Shown: positions 8,084 through 16,779, counted from the first letter of the stretch. The stretch: DNA of 64,000 nt from Eubacteriaceae bacterium CHKCI004 (GCA_900016875.1 FCNR01000012.1:60218-124217); one strand, 5' to 3'. The notes: generated by a model not told the origin, from the sequence alone. Translations and numbers: made by a program.

Positions 8084-8911
8084 TTATTTATCTGTGTTCT
8101 TTTTCTTTCTAGATCTTCCGCTTCTTCTATTTCCTGTTGATGGTTTCTTGGCAGGAGCATCTGTGTCGGTTACATCTTCTGCTTTTTTCTCCTCGGCAGG
8201 CGCAGGTTCTTCCTTGGTCTCTTCCTCAGGAGCTGCGACCGGGGCTTCTTCAGCCTCAGGAGCTACAACCGATTCCGTTTCCTCCGGTTTTGTTTCTGCT
8301 TCTGCTGGAGCTTCTTCCGGCTGGACTTCCGTTGCCTGCGGAGCTTCCTCTGCTGGAGCTTCCACTTCCTGTGGAGCCTCCGGCTCTGTCTCCTCAGCTT
8401 TTGGAGCCTCTTCCGGCTGAACTTCCGCTGAATCTGTTTCCTTTTTATCAGATGTCTTATCCTCAAGCTCTTCAACTACAGGCGGTTCAGGTGCTTCTTC
8501 CATTGGCGTCTCTGCCTTTGGCTCTTCTTTCGGCTTCCAGTTCTTAACCAGAACAGGCTTCTTGCTGTCGCCCACCGGACGATATCCTTCTGCCAGAGCA
8601 ATCTCTCCTCCTACGGTCTCCCTGTTATCCACAAGAAGCGCCCGCATGCTAGGAGCCGGTCTTGCTTTCAGAAGTACGCTCTTTGTTCCGCTTAATGATC
8701 CCTGTACAGCCTCTGCTGCTTTTTTACCCGCTTCCACTGCTGCTTTGCAGGCTCCGACATTACCCTCGACTTTTACGGTACACATACCGTCGCCTTTTGC
8801 ATACTCAAAACCCAGCAATTTGACATTGGCAGATTTGACTGCCGCATCCGCAGCCGCCACGCAGGCCGCTAGGCCAAAGGTTTCAATAAAACCAATACTT
8901 TTGTCAGCCAC
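8084..8911 (-). CDS. BMC shell protein with long acidic, disordered C-terminal tail
   Basis: 275 residues. Residues 1-~85 are a canonical single BMC domain (KSIGFIETFGLAACVAAADA, GNVGACKAAVEAGKKAAE). After a linker to about residue 125 comes ~130 residues of Glu/Pro/Ala repeats (PEEAP, EAEE, APEE patterns) with no hydrophobic core. The protein ends in a strongly basic patch (RRSGRSRKKKN). PduK also carries a C-terminal extension after its BMC domain, but not one of this composition, so I leave the symbol blank. The polyampholyte tail suggests a scaffold, linker or surface brush. GTG 8911 is chosen because AAGGAGG lies seven bases upstream. Confidence 0.85.
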   Translation of the reverse strand: MADKSIGFIETFGLAACVAAADAAVKSANVKLLGFEYAKGDGMCTVKVEGNVGACKAAVEAGKKAAEAVQGSLSGTKSVLLKARPAPSMRALLVDNRETVGGEIALAEGYRPVGDSKKPVLVKNWKPKEEPKAETPMEEAPEPPVVEELEDKTSDKKETDSAEVQPEEAPKAEETEPEAPQEVEAPAEEAPQATEVQPEEAPAEAETKPEETESVVAPEAEEAPVAAPEEETKEEPAPAEEKKAEDVTDTDAPAKKPSTGNRRSGRSRKKKNTDK

Positions 8912-8949
8912 CTTTACACCTCCTTACTTTCCAGATTATAACTTATAGA

Positions 8950-9312
8950 CTAGTCCAGACTCCGGAACGGCATCTTCTTTACAAGCCGCGCCGCGTTGGA
9001 ACCGATATTCCTGAACTGGTCTGTCTGATAAAACTTAATTCTAAAAAGAGGGGCCGCTTTATCTAGCTTTTCATACTGAAGAACAACGCCTTCTTTGCTG
9101 ATTCCAACGCCCACCCCTAATCTTGAATCCAAGCTGGCATTCCGGGCAAGTTCCAGAACGTCCGAACAATGCTCTGCCTGAATATCATAGGGGATACCTT
9201 CTTCTTCAATCCCAAGAAGAACTCCGGAAAAATCAGCCAAAGAAAGATTATCACAGTCATAAAAAACTTTTATTGAAGGTCTTGTATTTATTCCTGTATT
9301 ACTTCCTTCCAT
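8950..9312 (-). CDS. pduH: Diol dehydratase reactivase small subunit
   Basis: 120 residues, the usual length of PduH/DdrB. Family segments visible are IKVFYDCDN near the N-terminus, LLGIEEEGIPYDIQ, and LGVGVGISKEGVVLQYEK. With PduG it forms the chaperone that removes damaged cobalamin from diol dehydratase in an ATP-dependent way. It begins 2 bases after the pduG stop. ATG 9312, with GGGAG seven bases upstream, is preferred over a TTG two codons earlier. Confidence 0.9.
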   Translation of the reverse strand: MEGSNTGINTRPSIKVFYDCDNLSLADFSGVLLGIEEEGIPYDIQAEHCSDVLELARNASLDSRLGVGVGISKEGVVLQYEKLDKAAPLFRIKFYQTDQFRNIGSNAARLVKKMPFRSLD

Positions 9313-9314
9313 TT

Positions 9315-11135
9315 TCAATCTCCCATATCAGAACAAGACATTGCAAGTCCTGTTGCCACCGCATTTCGAGGTCCCTCGCATCCGCGAATATTACCCCGGC
9401 CAGCTACTATATTATATTGTGATAATGCATCAGTTACGAGAGTCGGCACCTCAAAGTCCAGTGCAGAACCGCCGACTAATACTACAAATTCAATATCTCT
9501 TACATTTCCCGTCGGGCTGACCTTAGCCAGTGAACGGATTGCATTTGTAACAAATACTTTTCGCTTTGCATTAGTCCGTACCAGTTTGATCTTCTCAAGG
9601 GAGGAAAATCCCTCAAGCGGTACTAATTCTCCACCTTCCTTTACCAATACAACCTTAGCGAAAACATTCGGATCCAGCGGTTCCTCAAAGAACTGCACTG
9701 TACCGTCCTCATGACGAATGTGGAAAAGGCTCTCCACCTTTGCAAGAGGATATTTCTTAATGTCTTCCGCTGTGTTAAAGTCTTCAAGACCCAACTCAGA
9801 TTGAATCAGGAGCGTCACCATATTGCCGGCACCTGCCAGATGAACCAGCTTAACGTCTCCTTCTTTATTCTTAATGGATGCGTCCGTCGAACCTGCGCCC
9901 ATATCAACAATAGCAATCGGTACGTTTGTACCAGGTGTTGTCAAAGCACCTTTGATAGCCATGTCGGCTTCAACGCCGCCGACATATACAGGTATTTTCA
10001 ATCTGTCAGTCAACTCTTCAGCGATCATCTGCATCTGCAGACGGTCTGCCTTAACCATGGCCGCGATACCAACTGCGCTCTCCAGTGAAAACTCATTGGC
10101 GAGACCTCCCTTTACCTGCTGCGGATTGTAGGTATCCACCGCCAGTAAATCCTGAATCTTGATATCTCTCGGATGCTGGTTTGTAAGATTTGACATAACC
10201 TGACGAACTTTTTCAAGCATTCCGCCGGCATTCGTTCCCGGTTCGCCTTTAATATCTTCGATGACATCTATGCTTTTTACGGCATCCATCATCTTTTCGG
10301 CGCCTTCGTCAACGCCAACCGTTACTTTTTTCTTTTTACCAATAATTTCAATGGAACCAGCAGGAATCCGTCTTTCCTTTACGTCTCCCTCTGGTGTTTT
10401 AATTACAACGGCCGAGCGGTTTCCGATCAGCGCCCGGGCAATCGGGACAACCTGCTTTGTTTCTTCCGGTGTCAGTTTGAAGAGCGTCGCAATACCGTAC
10501 GGATTGGAGAGAACCTCAACCACTCCGCCAACAGCGGCAACCTCAACGGCACAATTCATGCCCAGCGGGACCTTATCGACCATTCCCACCTCATCGACAA
10601 TCGGAATCTTTTTCTCAAGACGGTTGTTAATTAAAACGCCATCATCGCGCTGGACAATGGCACCTGTAATATTTAATATTTTATTATACTGGTTGATAAT
10701 CCTTGCAGCGGCTTCAAAGGAAATACTTGACGGGATAACCACTATCACGTCCGAACCTGATTCCACCTTGTCCAGCTTTGTGATAAGCTGGGAGGTTCCG
10801 ACACCAATCCCAATACCGCCAGGGGTATTGGGATTGTGTCCAATCATAGTTGATTCAGTGATAATAGTCTCGGTAATCGTTTCCATAGCAACATCACCGA
10901 TTACGGGAGCTGCCTCATTCACGCGAACTTCATCCAGATCGCTGATATCAAGCCCAACCTTGTCCAAAGCGTGCTTCAGAGACTGGAAAACTCCGTGAAT
11001 ATTCTGTTTTGTTCCTTTGATTCCAGTGGTACCTGTGATACCACTGGAAAGAAACGTCACATGCTTTCCGTCGATTCTGGCAACGGCTGTTTCTGTTGTC
11101 GCATTGCCAATATCAACGCCCGCAACTAATTTCAC
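9315..11135 (-). CDS. pduG: Diol dehydratase reactivase large subunit
   Basis: 606 residues (enterobacterial PduG is about 610). It has the actin/Hsp70-like ATPase fold, with the phosphate-binding N-terminus VAGVDIGNATTETAVA, the swiveling-domain region, IAIVDMGAGSTDASIKN, and the C-terminal EFVVLVGGSALDFEVP. It hydrolyses ATP to exchange adenine-lacking cobalamin out of inactivated PduCDE. GTG 11135 is chosen because GGAGG lies eight bases upstream and it starts the protein exactly at the family N-terminus; an upstream GTG at 11159 would add eight residues. A 103-base gap separates it from pduE. Confidence 0.95.
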   Translation of the reverse strand: MKLVAGVDIGNATTETAVARIDGKHVTFLSSGITGTTGIKGTKQNIHGVFQSLKHALDKVGLDISDLDEVRVNEAAPVIGDVAMETITETIITESTMIGHNPNTPGGIGIGVGTSQLITKLDKVESGSDVIVVIPSSISFEAAARIINQYNKILNITGAIVQRDDGVLINNRLEKKIPIVDEVGMVDKVPLGMNCAVEVAAVGGVVEVLSNPYGIATLFKLTPEETKQVVPIARALIGNRSAVVIKTPEGDVKERRIPAGSIEIIGKKKKVTVGVDEGAEKMMDAVKSIDVIEDIKGEPGTNAGGMLEKVRQVMSNLTNQHPRDIKIQDLLAVDTYNPQQVKGGLANEFSLESAVGIAAMVKADRLQMQMIAEELTDRLKIPVYVGGVEADMAIKGALTTPGTNVPIAIVDMGAGSTDASIKNKEGDVKLVHLAGAGNMVTLLIQSELGLEDFNTAEDIKKYPLAKVESLFHIRHEDGTVQFFEEPLDPNVFAKVVLVKEGGELVPLEGFSSLEKIKLVRTNAKRKVFVTNAIRSLAKVSPTGNVRDIEFVVLVGGSALDFEVPTLVTDALSQYNIVAGRGNIRGCEGPRNAVATGLAMSCSDMGD

Positions 11136-11238
11136 TTTATATACCTCCGTTGTTTCCACTTACATGCGGTCTCAGGGAGTCATATGCAGCAACTGTACTG
11201 CATCTAAGCTTCCTTTATTTACCGCAGAAGCTAATCAA

Positions 11239-11733
11239 CTATTTTTTTAAACGTCCACGTTTTTCGTAGATGTCTGCAGCTTCTTTAACGAAGTTACCAC
11301 AAACAGTAGCGCCATACTGGTTGATTAACTCATCACCGATAGCATATAACTCTGCTTTTGTGGAACGATAAGGTCTTAATGCATTGTAAATCTCAAGAAG
11401 TCTTGCATCTGGTACAGGGATTAACTCACCAGCTCTTCTTAAGTTTACTGCGAAGAATCCACGTCCTGCAGATTCAGCAACCTGAGCCTGTAATTCCAGA
11501 GTTTCTTTTGTAATACGGAAATCCTTAGCGTCTAAGGTACCATCGATAACGCCCTGTAATGTTAATTCATCCAGAGATTTACCTGATGCACTCTTGATCA
11601 ACTCAGGTCTTTTTTCTCCGATAGGGTAATCTTCAACAGTTACTTTGCCTTCGCATTCGCAAGCTGCTGCAGAACCCTGCATGTTTTTAAGCACTTCCTG
11701 CATAATCTGTCTTACTAATAATTCCTGATCCAC
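11239..11733 (-). CDS. pduE: Diol dehydratase small subunit
   Basis: 164 residues. The gamma subunit of the B12-dependent 1,2-propanediol dehydratase, recognised by the core SGKSLDELTLQGVIDGTL, KDFRITKETLELQAQVAE and the region LRPYRSTKAEL. The first ~18 residues (QELLVRQIMQEVLKNM) are an amphipathic helix followed by an alanine-rich linker, resembling BMC encapsulation peptides. GTG 11733 is preferred: GGAGG is eight bases upstream, whereas an earlier GTG at 11742 overlaps that site. It lies 15 bases after pduD in the same operon. Confidence 0.95.
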   Translation of the reverse strand: MDQELLVRQIMQEVLKNMQGSAAACECEGKVTVEDYPIGEKRPELIKSASGKSLDELTLQGVIDGTLDAKDFRITKETLELQAQVAESAGRGFFAVNLRRAGELIPVPDARLLEIYNALRPYRSTKAELYAIGDELINQYGATVCGNFVKEAADIYEKRGRLKK

Positions 11734-11748
11734 GATTGACACCTCCGT

Positions 11749-12393
11749 TTATTTAAATTCAACTTTAAGAGCTTTAGGAGCTTTATTTCTGTCAGCATGC
11801 TCTGTCTCTTTGATGTGCAGAACAGCGGATAAAGCCTGGTATTTCGGTCTTGCCATCTGATCATTTCTTACCGGTACAGGGTTTGGAGATTCGCCTTTTG
11901 CATATTTAGCAGCGTTCTTACCAATTGCTCTGTATGTTTCAAGGTCAATCAGAGGGCACTGAGGGAATAATTCCAGGTTAGACAGCGGTGGGAGGTCTTT
12001 CTGATGGATTACAGTAGTACCTTTGGACTGAATACCAATACCAATGCCTGATCCAGATAACTCTGCTGCATCATGAGCTACGAATGATACGTCAGATGTT
12101 CTGTAAACTTTAACGATACGGCAAGCAACGCCTTCTTCCTCAAGACCAGCCATGATCTCTTTGATGATAGCTGCGTGAGGAATACCAACGATATTCTTTG
12201 TCTGGGAAGCGCCAAAAGCAGGAGCAACACCTAAAACAACTTCGTTAGGGTTTGTACCTTTCTGAGCATCGCCAACTTCTGTGATGGTCATGCCTTCGGA
12301 ACAGGACTCTTCAGCTGCTGCTGCGGAAGTAGCGTTCATTTCTTTGAGAACTTCAGCGATAACGCTTTTTAATAATCTTTCATCAATTGCCAT
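11749..12393 (-). CDS. pduD: Diol dehydratase medium subunit
   Basis: 214 residues. The beta subunit of propanediol dehydratase, which together with PduC contacts the cobalamin nucleotide loop. Characteristic stretches are [36 protein letters not shown], and [18 protein letters not shown]. The N-terminal helix ([15 protein letters not shown]) plus a Ser/Ala linker is an encapsulation-peptide-like extension absent from soluble dehydratases. The start ATG 12393 has AAGGTG upstream; 29 bases separate it from pduC. Confidence 0.96.
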   Translation of the reverse strand: MAIDERLLKSVIAEVLKEMNATSAAAAEESCSEGMTITEVGDAQKGTNPNEVVLGVAPAFGASQTKNIVGIPHAAIIKEIMAGLEEEGVACRIVKVYRTSDVSFVAHDAAELSGSGIGIGIQSKGTTVIHQKDLPPLSNLELFPQCPLIDLETYRAIGKNAAKYAKGESPNPVPVRNDQMARPKYQALSAVLHIKETEHADRNKAPKALKVEFK

Positions 12394-12422
12394 TATAGTT
12401 CACCTTCCTTAAAATAGACTAA

Positions 12423-14087
12423 CTAATTAATCTTTGACGGGTCAACAGCTGTACGAATGTTGCTGAGTTTTGCCCACAGTTCTGGGCTGATCTGGTAACC
12501 GGTCATAGGTCCTTCGTAGCAGTTCGGGCTGTTAACAGCAGAAATTACGTGGAACTTATCATCAAGCATGGAAGCTGTATGTAAGTAGTCACCAACAACT
12601 TTAGCTTTCTGAATGTTGAAGATAGATTCTGCAACATCTTCAAATCCGCCTTTGTAAAGAGCTTTAACGAAGTCAATACCTGTTACGCCGCGCTCAAGCA
12701 TTTCTGTAGCAGCTTTAAGGTCAGCAACAACGTCACGGTCAGGCATATCCTGTGATCCACGAGCGTATGTACCAGCTTCAACTTCTTCGTCAGTGATTTC
12801 AGGTAATCCTAATTCACGGAAGAGAGCCTGAATAGCTCTTGCAGCTTTATTACGAGCAGCAACAACTTCTTCTTCTGTAGCAGGAACAAGACCTGCGTCA
12901 ACTTTTAAGTCACGCTGGATAACTACCCAGTCATCATAGTCGTCTGCATCCCAGTTGGATCCAGCGAACATGTTATCATAGTTAGGTGTAGCAGAATATC
13001 CGGAACAGATGTAGTCAGTTCCTGGGATAAACTGAGGAATGGAACGAGCAACTCTACGAAGATCAGAATGTGTGAATGTCTGGTCGTTGGAAGATGCGTT
13101 CTCAAGGTCAAGCATAGCAGCAATTAAGTTCTCACAAGCGATGGCACGAACACCGCCAGGTACGGCAGCAGGTACACCAACACAAGATACGGAACCGTTC
13201 TGAGTTCCCTGAACACCAGCACCACGGGTAACACCAAGACATCTAGCCTCAAGGTAAAGCATGGATTTTCCTTCTGCCATACCCATCTGAACCTCAGAAC
13301 CGGTACCGGATGTAAATCTCATCTTAACACCACGGGAAGCGTAGCAGGAAGCCAGGAATGCTTTGGACCATGGAGTATCGTCACCATCCATGAATACGTC
13401 TTCTGTTCCGTATACGGAAACTGTCTCAGCGTAAGCTGTGTAACCTCTCATACCAAGGTCAAGCTCTGTAGCCTCTTCTACAGCACACTGTGTAAGAATA
13501 CCAGGACGTCCAACGTTAGCGCCAAGCATGATAGCGATAGCATTGAAAGGAGCGTAACGAACGATACCAACTGTTGTCTCCATCTCAGCGAAACCACGAA
13601 CAGCTGCCTCAGCTGCGTCTGCTGCGATCTGGATCATGTTGTCTTTTACGTTTGTAACGTGACACTGGTTAGCTGGTTTTAATCTACATCTCATCTTGGT
13701 AATACCCATCATTGTCTCAAGAACATTCAGGTTACCAACGATCTCTACTAACTTAGCAGGTGTAACTGCTGTTGTGTATTTCAGACACTCAGCTCTGTTT
13801 ACGTTGATGTCAACGAGCATACGAGCGATTTCCAGAGAATCTTTAGCCATAGCTTCCTCTGCGAAATCAAGGTTAATAGCGTATTTAGCGATGAAAGCAT
13901 CGAGCATATCGAACTCGTCTTTTGTTTTTCCATCCATCTCTACTACTTCGCCGTTCTCGATCTTGATAGAAGGAGTAGGGTCATATGGGCTGTTCATCGC
14001 AATAAATCCAACTTCTGGCCACTCTAAAGCGTAGCCGTCCTGATTAACAGGTCTTTGATCTAAATATTCAAAACGTTTACTTCTCAC
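12423..14087 (-). CDS. pduC: Coenzyme B12-dependent propanediol dehydratase large subunit
   Basis: 554 residues, the exact length of Klebsiella/Salmonella PduC. It catalyses radical dehydration of 1,2-propanediol to propionaldehyde with AdoCbl. Strongly conserved stretches include HVTNVKDNMIQIAADAAEA, RYAPFNAIAIMLG, YAETVSVYGTE, DGDDTPWSKAFLASCYASRG, FTSGTGSEVQMG and SSNDQTFTHSDLRR. GTG 14087 is chosen because it gives the family N-terminus (xRSKRFEYLDQRPVNQDG) and has GAGAGGTG upstream; a TTG at 14105 is less likely. Glycerol could also be a substrate, but the surrounding genes indicate propanediol. Confidence 0.97.
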   Translation of the reverse strand: MRSKRFEYLDQRPVNQDGYALEWPEVGFIAMNSPYDPTPSIKIENGEVVEMDGKTKDEFDMLDAFIAKYAINLDFAEEAMAKDSLEIARMLVDINVNRAECLKYTTAVTPAKLVEIVGNLNVLETMMGITKMRCRLKPANQCHVTNVKDNMIQIAADAAEAAVRGFAEMETTVGIVRYAPFNAIAIMLGANVGRPGILTQCAVEEATELDLGMRGYTAYAETVSVYGTEDVFMDGDDTPWSKAFLASCYASRGVKMRFTSGTGSEVQMGMAEGKSMLYLEARCLGVTRGAGVQGTQNGSVSCVGVPAAVPGGVRAIACENLIAAMLDLENASSNDQTFTHSDLRRVARSIPQFIPGTDYICSGYSATPNYDNMFAGSNWDADDYDDWVVIQRDLKVDAGLVPATEEEVVAARNKAARAIQALFRELGLPEITDEEVEAGTYARGSQDMPDRDVVADLKAATEMLERGVTGIDFVKALYKGGFEDVAESIFNIQKAKVVGDYLHTASMLDDKFHVISAVNSPNCYEGPMTGYQISPELWAKLSNIRTAVDPSKIN

Positions 14088-14148
14088 GGTCTCAACACCT
14101 CTCAATTTCTCAATTAAACTTTCTTCTATACTATTTAACAGAAGCTCC

Positions 14149-14188
14149 GATATCTGTCTGTCCGTTCATAATTATGTATACAGATATC
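14149..14188 (-). other. Hairpin between pduB and pduC
   Basis: Perfect 9-base arms GATATCTGT (14149-14157) and ACAGATATC (14180-14188) in the 167-base gap between pduB and pduC. No U-run follows, so a role in mRNA processing, stability or differential expression of shell versus enzyme genes is more likely than termination. Confidence 0.5.
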
Positions 14189-14254
14189 ACATTTACTTGT
14201 TACCTCACGCGTCTCTCATCCCGCATAAGGATCATTAAAAATCAAAGCGTTATC

Positions 14255-15082
14255 TTAGATATAAGGAACAGTAGAGGATTCCAGCGGCTCGTTCGGCTCT
14301 AAAGCTTTCAGTAACTGTTTTCCAACTTCTCTTGCGCCGATGATAGCCTGTCTAACTGCACCTGAATCTCCAGTAAAGAAGAAGTTAACCTCGTTGGAGA
14401 AGGATGTTCCGCCGTTACCTGGGGTAGCGATAGCGATAGGATCAATTGTAGCAGTCTTAGCAGCTGTATCCGCTAATACAACACCGATACCAGCAGGAGC
14501 ACCTACGGTGATACCGAATGCTTTACCAACAACAGCGCCGAATGCTTTCTCTAAGCAGTAGGAAGCACGTGCTGTGTACTGGAACTCCAGATGTCCAGCA
14601 GAGTTGCCGTATACATCACCAAACTGTTTGTCAACAAAGCTTAATGCAACCTCTACAGCTCTTCTTGCATCGGATACGTCCTCAGCACCGAAGATTGTTA
14701 AGGAACCATGTCCAGCGCCGCCTTCTGTATCTCTTGGGCACTCGCAAAGAACAATCTCAGTATTTGTAGCTTTTACAGCTTCGTCACATGCAAAAATCTG
14801 TGGGCCTGCACCAACACGGTCGGAAATAATACCGATAGAACGGTATTTAGGATCGATTTTCAGTAATTCATGAACGCTGTAGTCAAGGTTAGCAATAACA
14901 AGACCGATTGTATGGCCTAATGCTGTTCCAACATACTCTGTTAATCCGCAAAGATCTTCGTTGATTCCCTTAGGTGTTGGAGCTGCGATAGTTGTATCAT
15001 TAGCGAAAGCACTTTCAGCCTGAGTGCCACCCATTTTTTTCATAACTTCGTCCATGATTTTAGCCATCATTTCATCTTTCAT
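14255..15082 (-). CDS. pduB: BMC shell protein PduB (double-BMC trimer)
   Basis: 275 residues with two permuted BMC domains, as in PduB/EtuB/EutL-type trimers. Recognisable segments are ICGLTEYVGTALGHTIGLVI-like sequence near residue 45, IISDRVGAGPQIFACDEAVK, and GNGGTSFSNEVNFFFTGDSG. The N-terminal ~37 residues are a helix (MAKIMDEVMKKMGG) plus a polar linker; in Salmonella this extension anchors the enzymatic core to the shell. It is 43 bases downstream of pduA, with GGAGG before ATG 15082. Confidence 0.93.
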   Translation of the reverse strand: MKDEMMAKIMDEVMKKMGGTQAESAFANDTTIAAPTPKGINEDLCGLTEYVGTALGHTIGLVIANLDYSVHELLKIDPKYRSIGIISDRVGAGPQIFACDEAVKATNTEIVLCECPRDTEGGAGHGSLTIFGAEDVSDARRAVEVALSFVDKQFGDVYGNSAGHLEFQYTARASYCLEKAFGAVVGKAFGITVGAPAGIGVVLADTAAKTATIDPIAIATPGNGGTSFSNEVNFFFTGDSGAVRQAIIGAREVGKQLLKALEPNEPLESSTVPYI

Positions 15083-15125
15083 TGAATTATACCTCCATTA
15101 ATAATTGATCAGACTAGGACTAAAC

Positions 15126-15398
15126 TTATTGTGGTAAGATTTTTTCTACGTCTGTATGTGGTCTTGGGATTACATGGCTGGATACAACAGTACCTACTTT
15201 GTCAGCAGCAACAGTACCTGCATCAACAGATGCTTTAACAGCTCCTACATCACCTCTAACCATAACAGTAACTAAACCAGATCCGATTTTTTCATATCCC
15301 ACCAGTGTTACGTTTGCTGATTTAACCATGGAATCGGCTGCTTCGATTGCGCCAACCAAACCTTTGGTCTCAATCATTCCTAAAGCTTCTTTCTGCAT
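15126..15398 (-). CDS. pduA: BMC hexameric shell protein PduA/PduJ-type
   Basis: 90 residues, a single BMC domain: [20 protein letters not shown], pore loop [20 protein letters not shown], and the C-terminal SSHVIPRPH. The GSGL pore resembles PduA, which admits propanediol. It is the first gene of the shell/enzyme operon, behind its own promoter region, with AAGGAGG before ATG 15398. PduA and PduJ are nearly identical families and only one copy is seen here, so it presumably serves both roles. Confidence 0.95.
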   Translation of the reverse strand: MQKEALGMIETKGLVGAIEAADSMVKSANVTLVGYEKIGSGLVTVMVRGDVGAVKASVDAGTVAADKVGTVVSSHVIPRPHTDVEKILPQ

Positions 15399-15423
15399 AA
15401 TTGACCTCCTTATAAAAATTCTT

Positions 15424-15444
15424 GTCTGTCTGGATAGGACAGAC
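15424..15444 (-). promoter_or_regulatory. Hairpin in the pduA leader
   Basis: Perfect 7-base arms GTCTGTC (15424-15430) and GACAGAC (15438-15444) with a 7-base loop, about 25 bases upstream of the pduA start and between its promoter and ribosome site. It could stabilise the mRNA 5' end or bind a regulator. Confidence 0.45.
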
Positions 15445-15473
15445 TACCTTTGGTTGATTTACAGGATAGTATC

Positions 15474-15479
15474 ATTATA
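15474..15479 (-). promoter_or_regulatory. Probable -10 box of the pduA operon promoter
   Basis: TATAAT on the minus strand, 75 bases before pduA. The region 17 bases upstream (AAGTAA) is far from TTGACA, which fits a promoter that needs an activator such as the AraC-type regulator encoded next door. Confidence 0.5.
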
Positions 15480-15594
15480 TAGCAACTTTCACAAAATTAC
15501 TTGGCGTTTTCCTATAATTTTTAGCCTTTAAATATATATAATATTCTGAAAGCCAAACTTCGACATGATACTTTGTTGACATTTTTTCACCTGC

Positions 15595-15636
15595 ATTGCA
15601 AAACAATTCCGTATGATATGTCTATTATTTTGCAAT
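15595..15636. promoter_or_regulatory. Inverted repeat upstream of pduA, possible operator
   Basis: Perfect 9-base arms ATTGCAAAA (15595-15603) and TTTTGCAAT (15628-15636) separated by 24 bases. The outer arm overlaps the last codons of the alcohol dehydrogenase gene. It lies about 120 bases upstream of the -10 box, a reasonable position for an AraC-family activator. Confidence 0.4.
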
Positions 15637-16779
15637 GTGGTCAAGAATCTTGTTGACGTCGTCCTCCGTAACCTTTCTCGGGTTAGCCTGGGTACATGCG
15701 TCTGCCAGAGCCCGGCGTACGATCTCGTCTCTGTTAGCCTCAAACTCCTCGAGGGTAACGCCACATTCTGTGATACACATCGGACGGTCCATGTATTTCA
15801 GAAGACGGTTGATCTCTGAAATCAGGTTGGACACACCCACCTTAACTGTCGGCGCCGGCAGCCCTACGATACGGGCAAGCTTCTGGTATTTTTTTGCCGA
15901 ATCATTGCTGTGTTTTGCCGCTTCTCTGTCCATATCCGCATTGAAATAGATGACATGCGGAAGCACAAGCGCGTTGGCACGGCCGTGAGGAATGTGGAAA
16001 ATAGCTCCAAGTGCATGAGCGATACCATGGTTCAGTCCCAGATTAACAAGGCTGAACGCCATTCCCGCCAGGCAGGATGCCCTGTGCATTTTGTCTCTCG
16101 CCTTGATATCATACCCGTTGCGGTATGCCTTCGGCAGATATTCAAAAGCCAGCTCCATAGCTTTTTCCGCCAGACAGTCAGAACAGTCGCTGGCTGTCTC
16201 GGACACATACGCCTCAATGGCGTGGGTAATTACGTCCATGCCGGTATCCGCCGTGATAAATGGCGGCGCTGATTTGACCAGTTCCGGATCGAGGATCGCG
16301 ATATCCGGCATCAGGCTCTCGTCGATAAGCGGGATCTTCACGCCGGTTTTGGAATCGGTAACCACCGCAAACTGCGTCACCTCAGAACCTGTGCCGCTGG
16401 TGGTCGGAAGGGCAATCAGCTTAATCTTCTTTGTGCTCTCCGGATTCTGTGCAAGTTCAATCTTTCTCGCCATGAAAACGATGGCCTTCGCCGCGTCTAT
16501 GGAAGAACCTCCTCCCAGCGCGACAACCACGTCGCAGTCTTTGTCCTGAAGGAAATCGATTCCTCTCTCGATCAAATCCATCGGCGGGTCAGGAATTACC
16601 TCGTCAAATACGGAAACTGAATTACAGTTTGACAACTTTTTAAGGATAATGTCAGCCATCCCCGAATCCACCATGAACTTGTCCGTGATAAGAACCGCGT
16701 TCTCATCCTTCTCTTCAAGCAGAGCGTCAATGGCATCCTCACTGAAAAGCACTTCAGTGGAAAGCTTAAACCGTTTCAT
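15625..16779 (-). CDS. pduQ: Iron-containing alcohol dehydrogenase, PduQ-like
   Basis: 384 residues, group III Fe-dependent alcohol dehydrogenase. It reduces propionaldehyde to 1-propanol and so regenerates NAD+ for PduP. The NAD-binding GGGSSIDAAKAI and the metal ligands in HAIEAYVS, GLNHGIAHALG and HIPHGRANALV are present. Its start overlaps the response-regulator stop by 14 bases, so it is translated from the regulatory operon rather than from the shell operon. SD GGAGGA precedes ATG 16779. Family membership is certain; substrate assignment rests on context. Confidence 0.88.
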   Translation of the reverse strand: MKRFKLSTEVLFSEDAIDALLEEKDENAVLITDKFMVDSGMADIILKKLSNCNSVSVFDEVIPDPPMDLIERGIDFLQDKDCDVVVALGGGSSIDAAKAIVFMARKIELAQNPESTKKIKLIALPTTSGTGSEVTQFAVVTDSKTGVKIPLIDESLMPDIAILDPELVKSAPPFITADTGMDVITHAIEAYVSETASDCSDCLAEKAMELAFEYLPKAYRNGYDIKARDKMHRASCLAGMAFSLVNLGLNHGIAHALGAIFHIPHGRANALVLPHVIYFNADMDREAAKHSNDSAKKYQKLARIVGLPAPTVKVGVSNLISEINRLLKYMDRPMCITECGVTLEEFEANRDEIVRRALADACTQANPRKVTEDDVNKILDHIAK

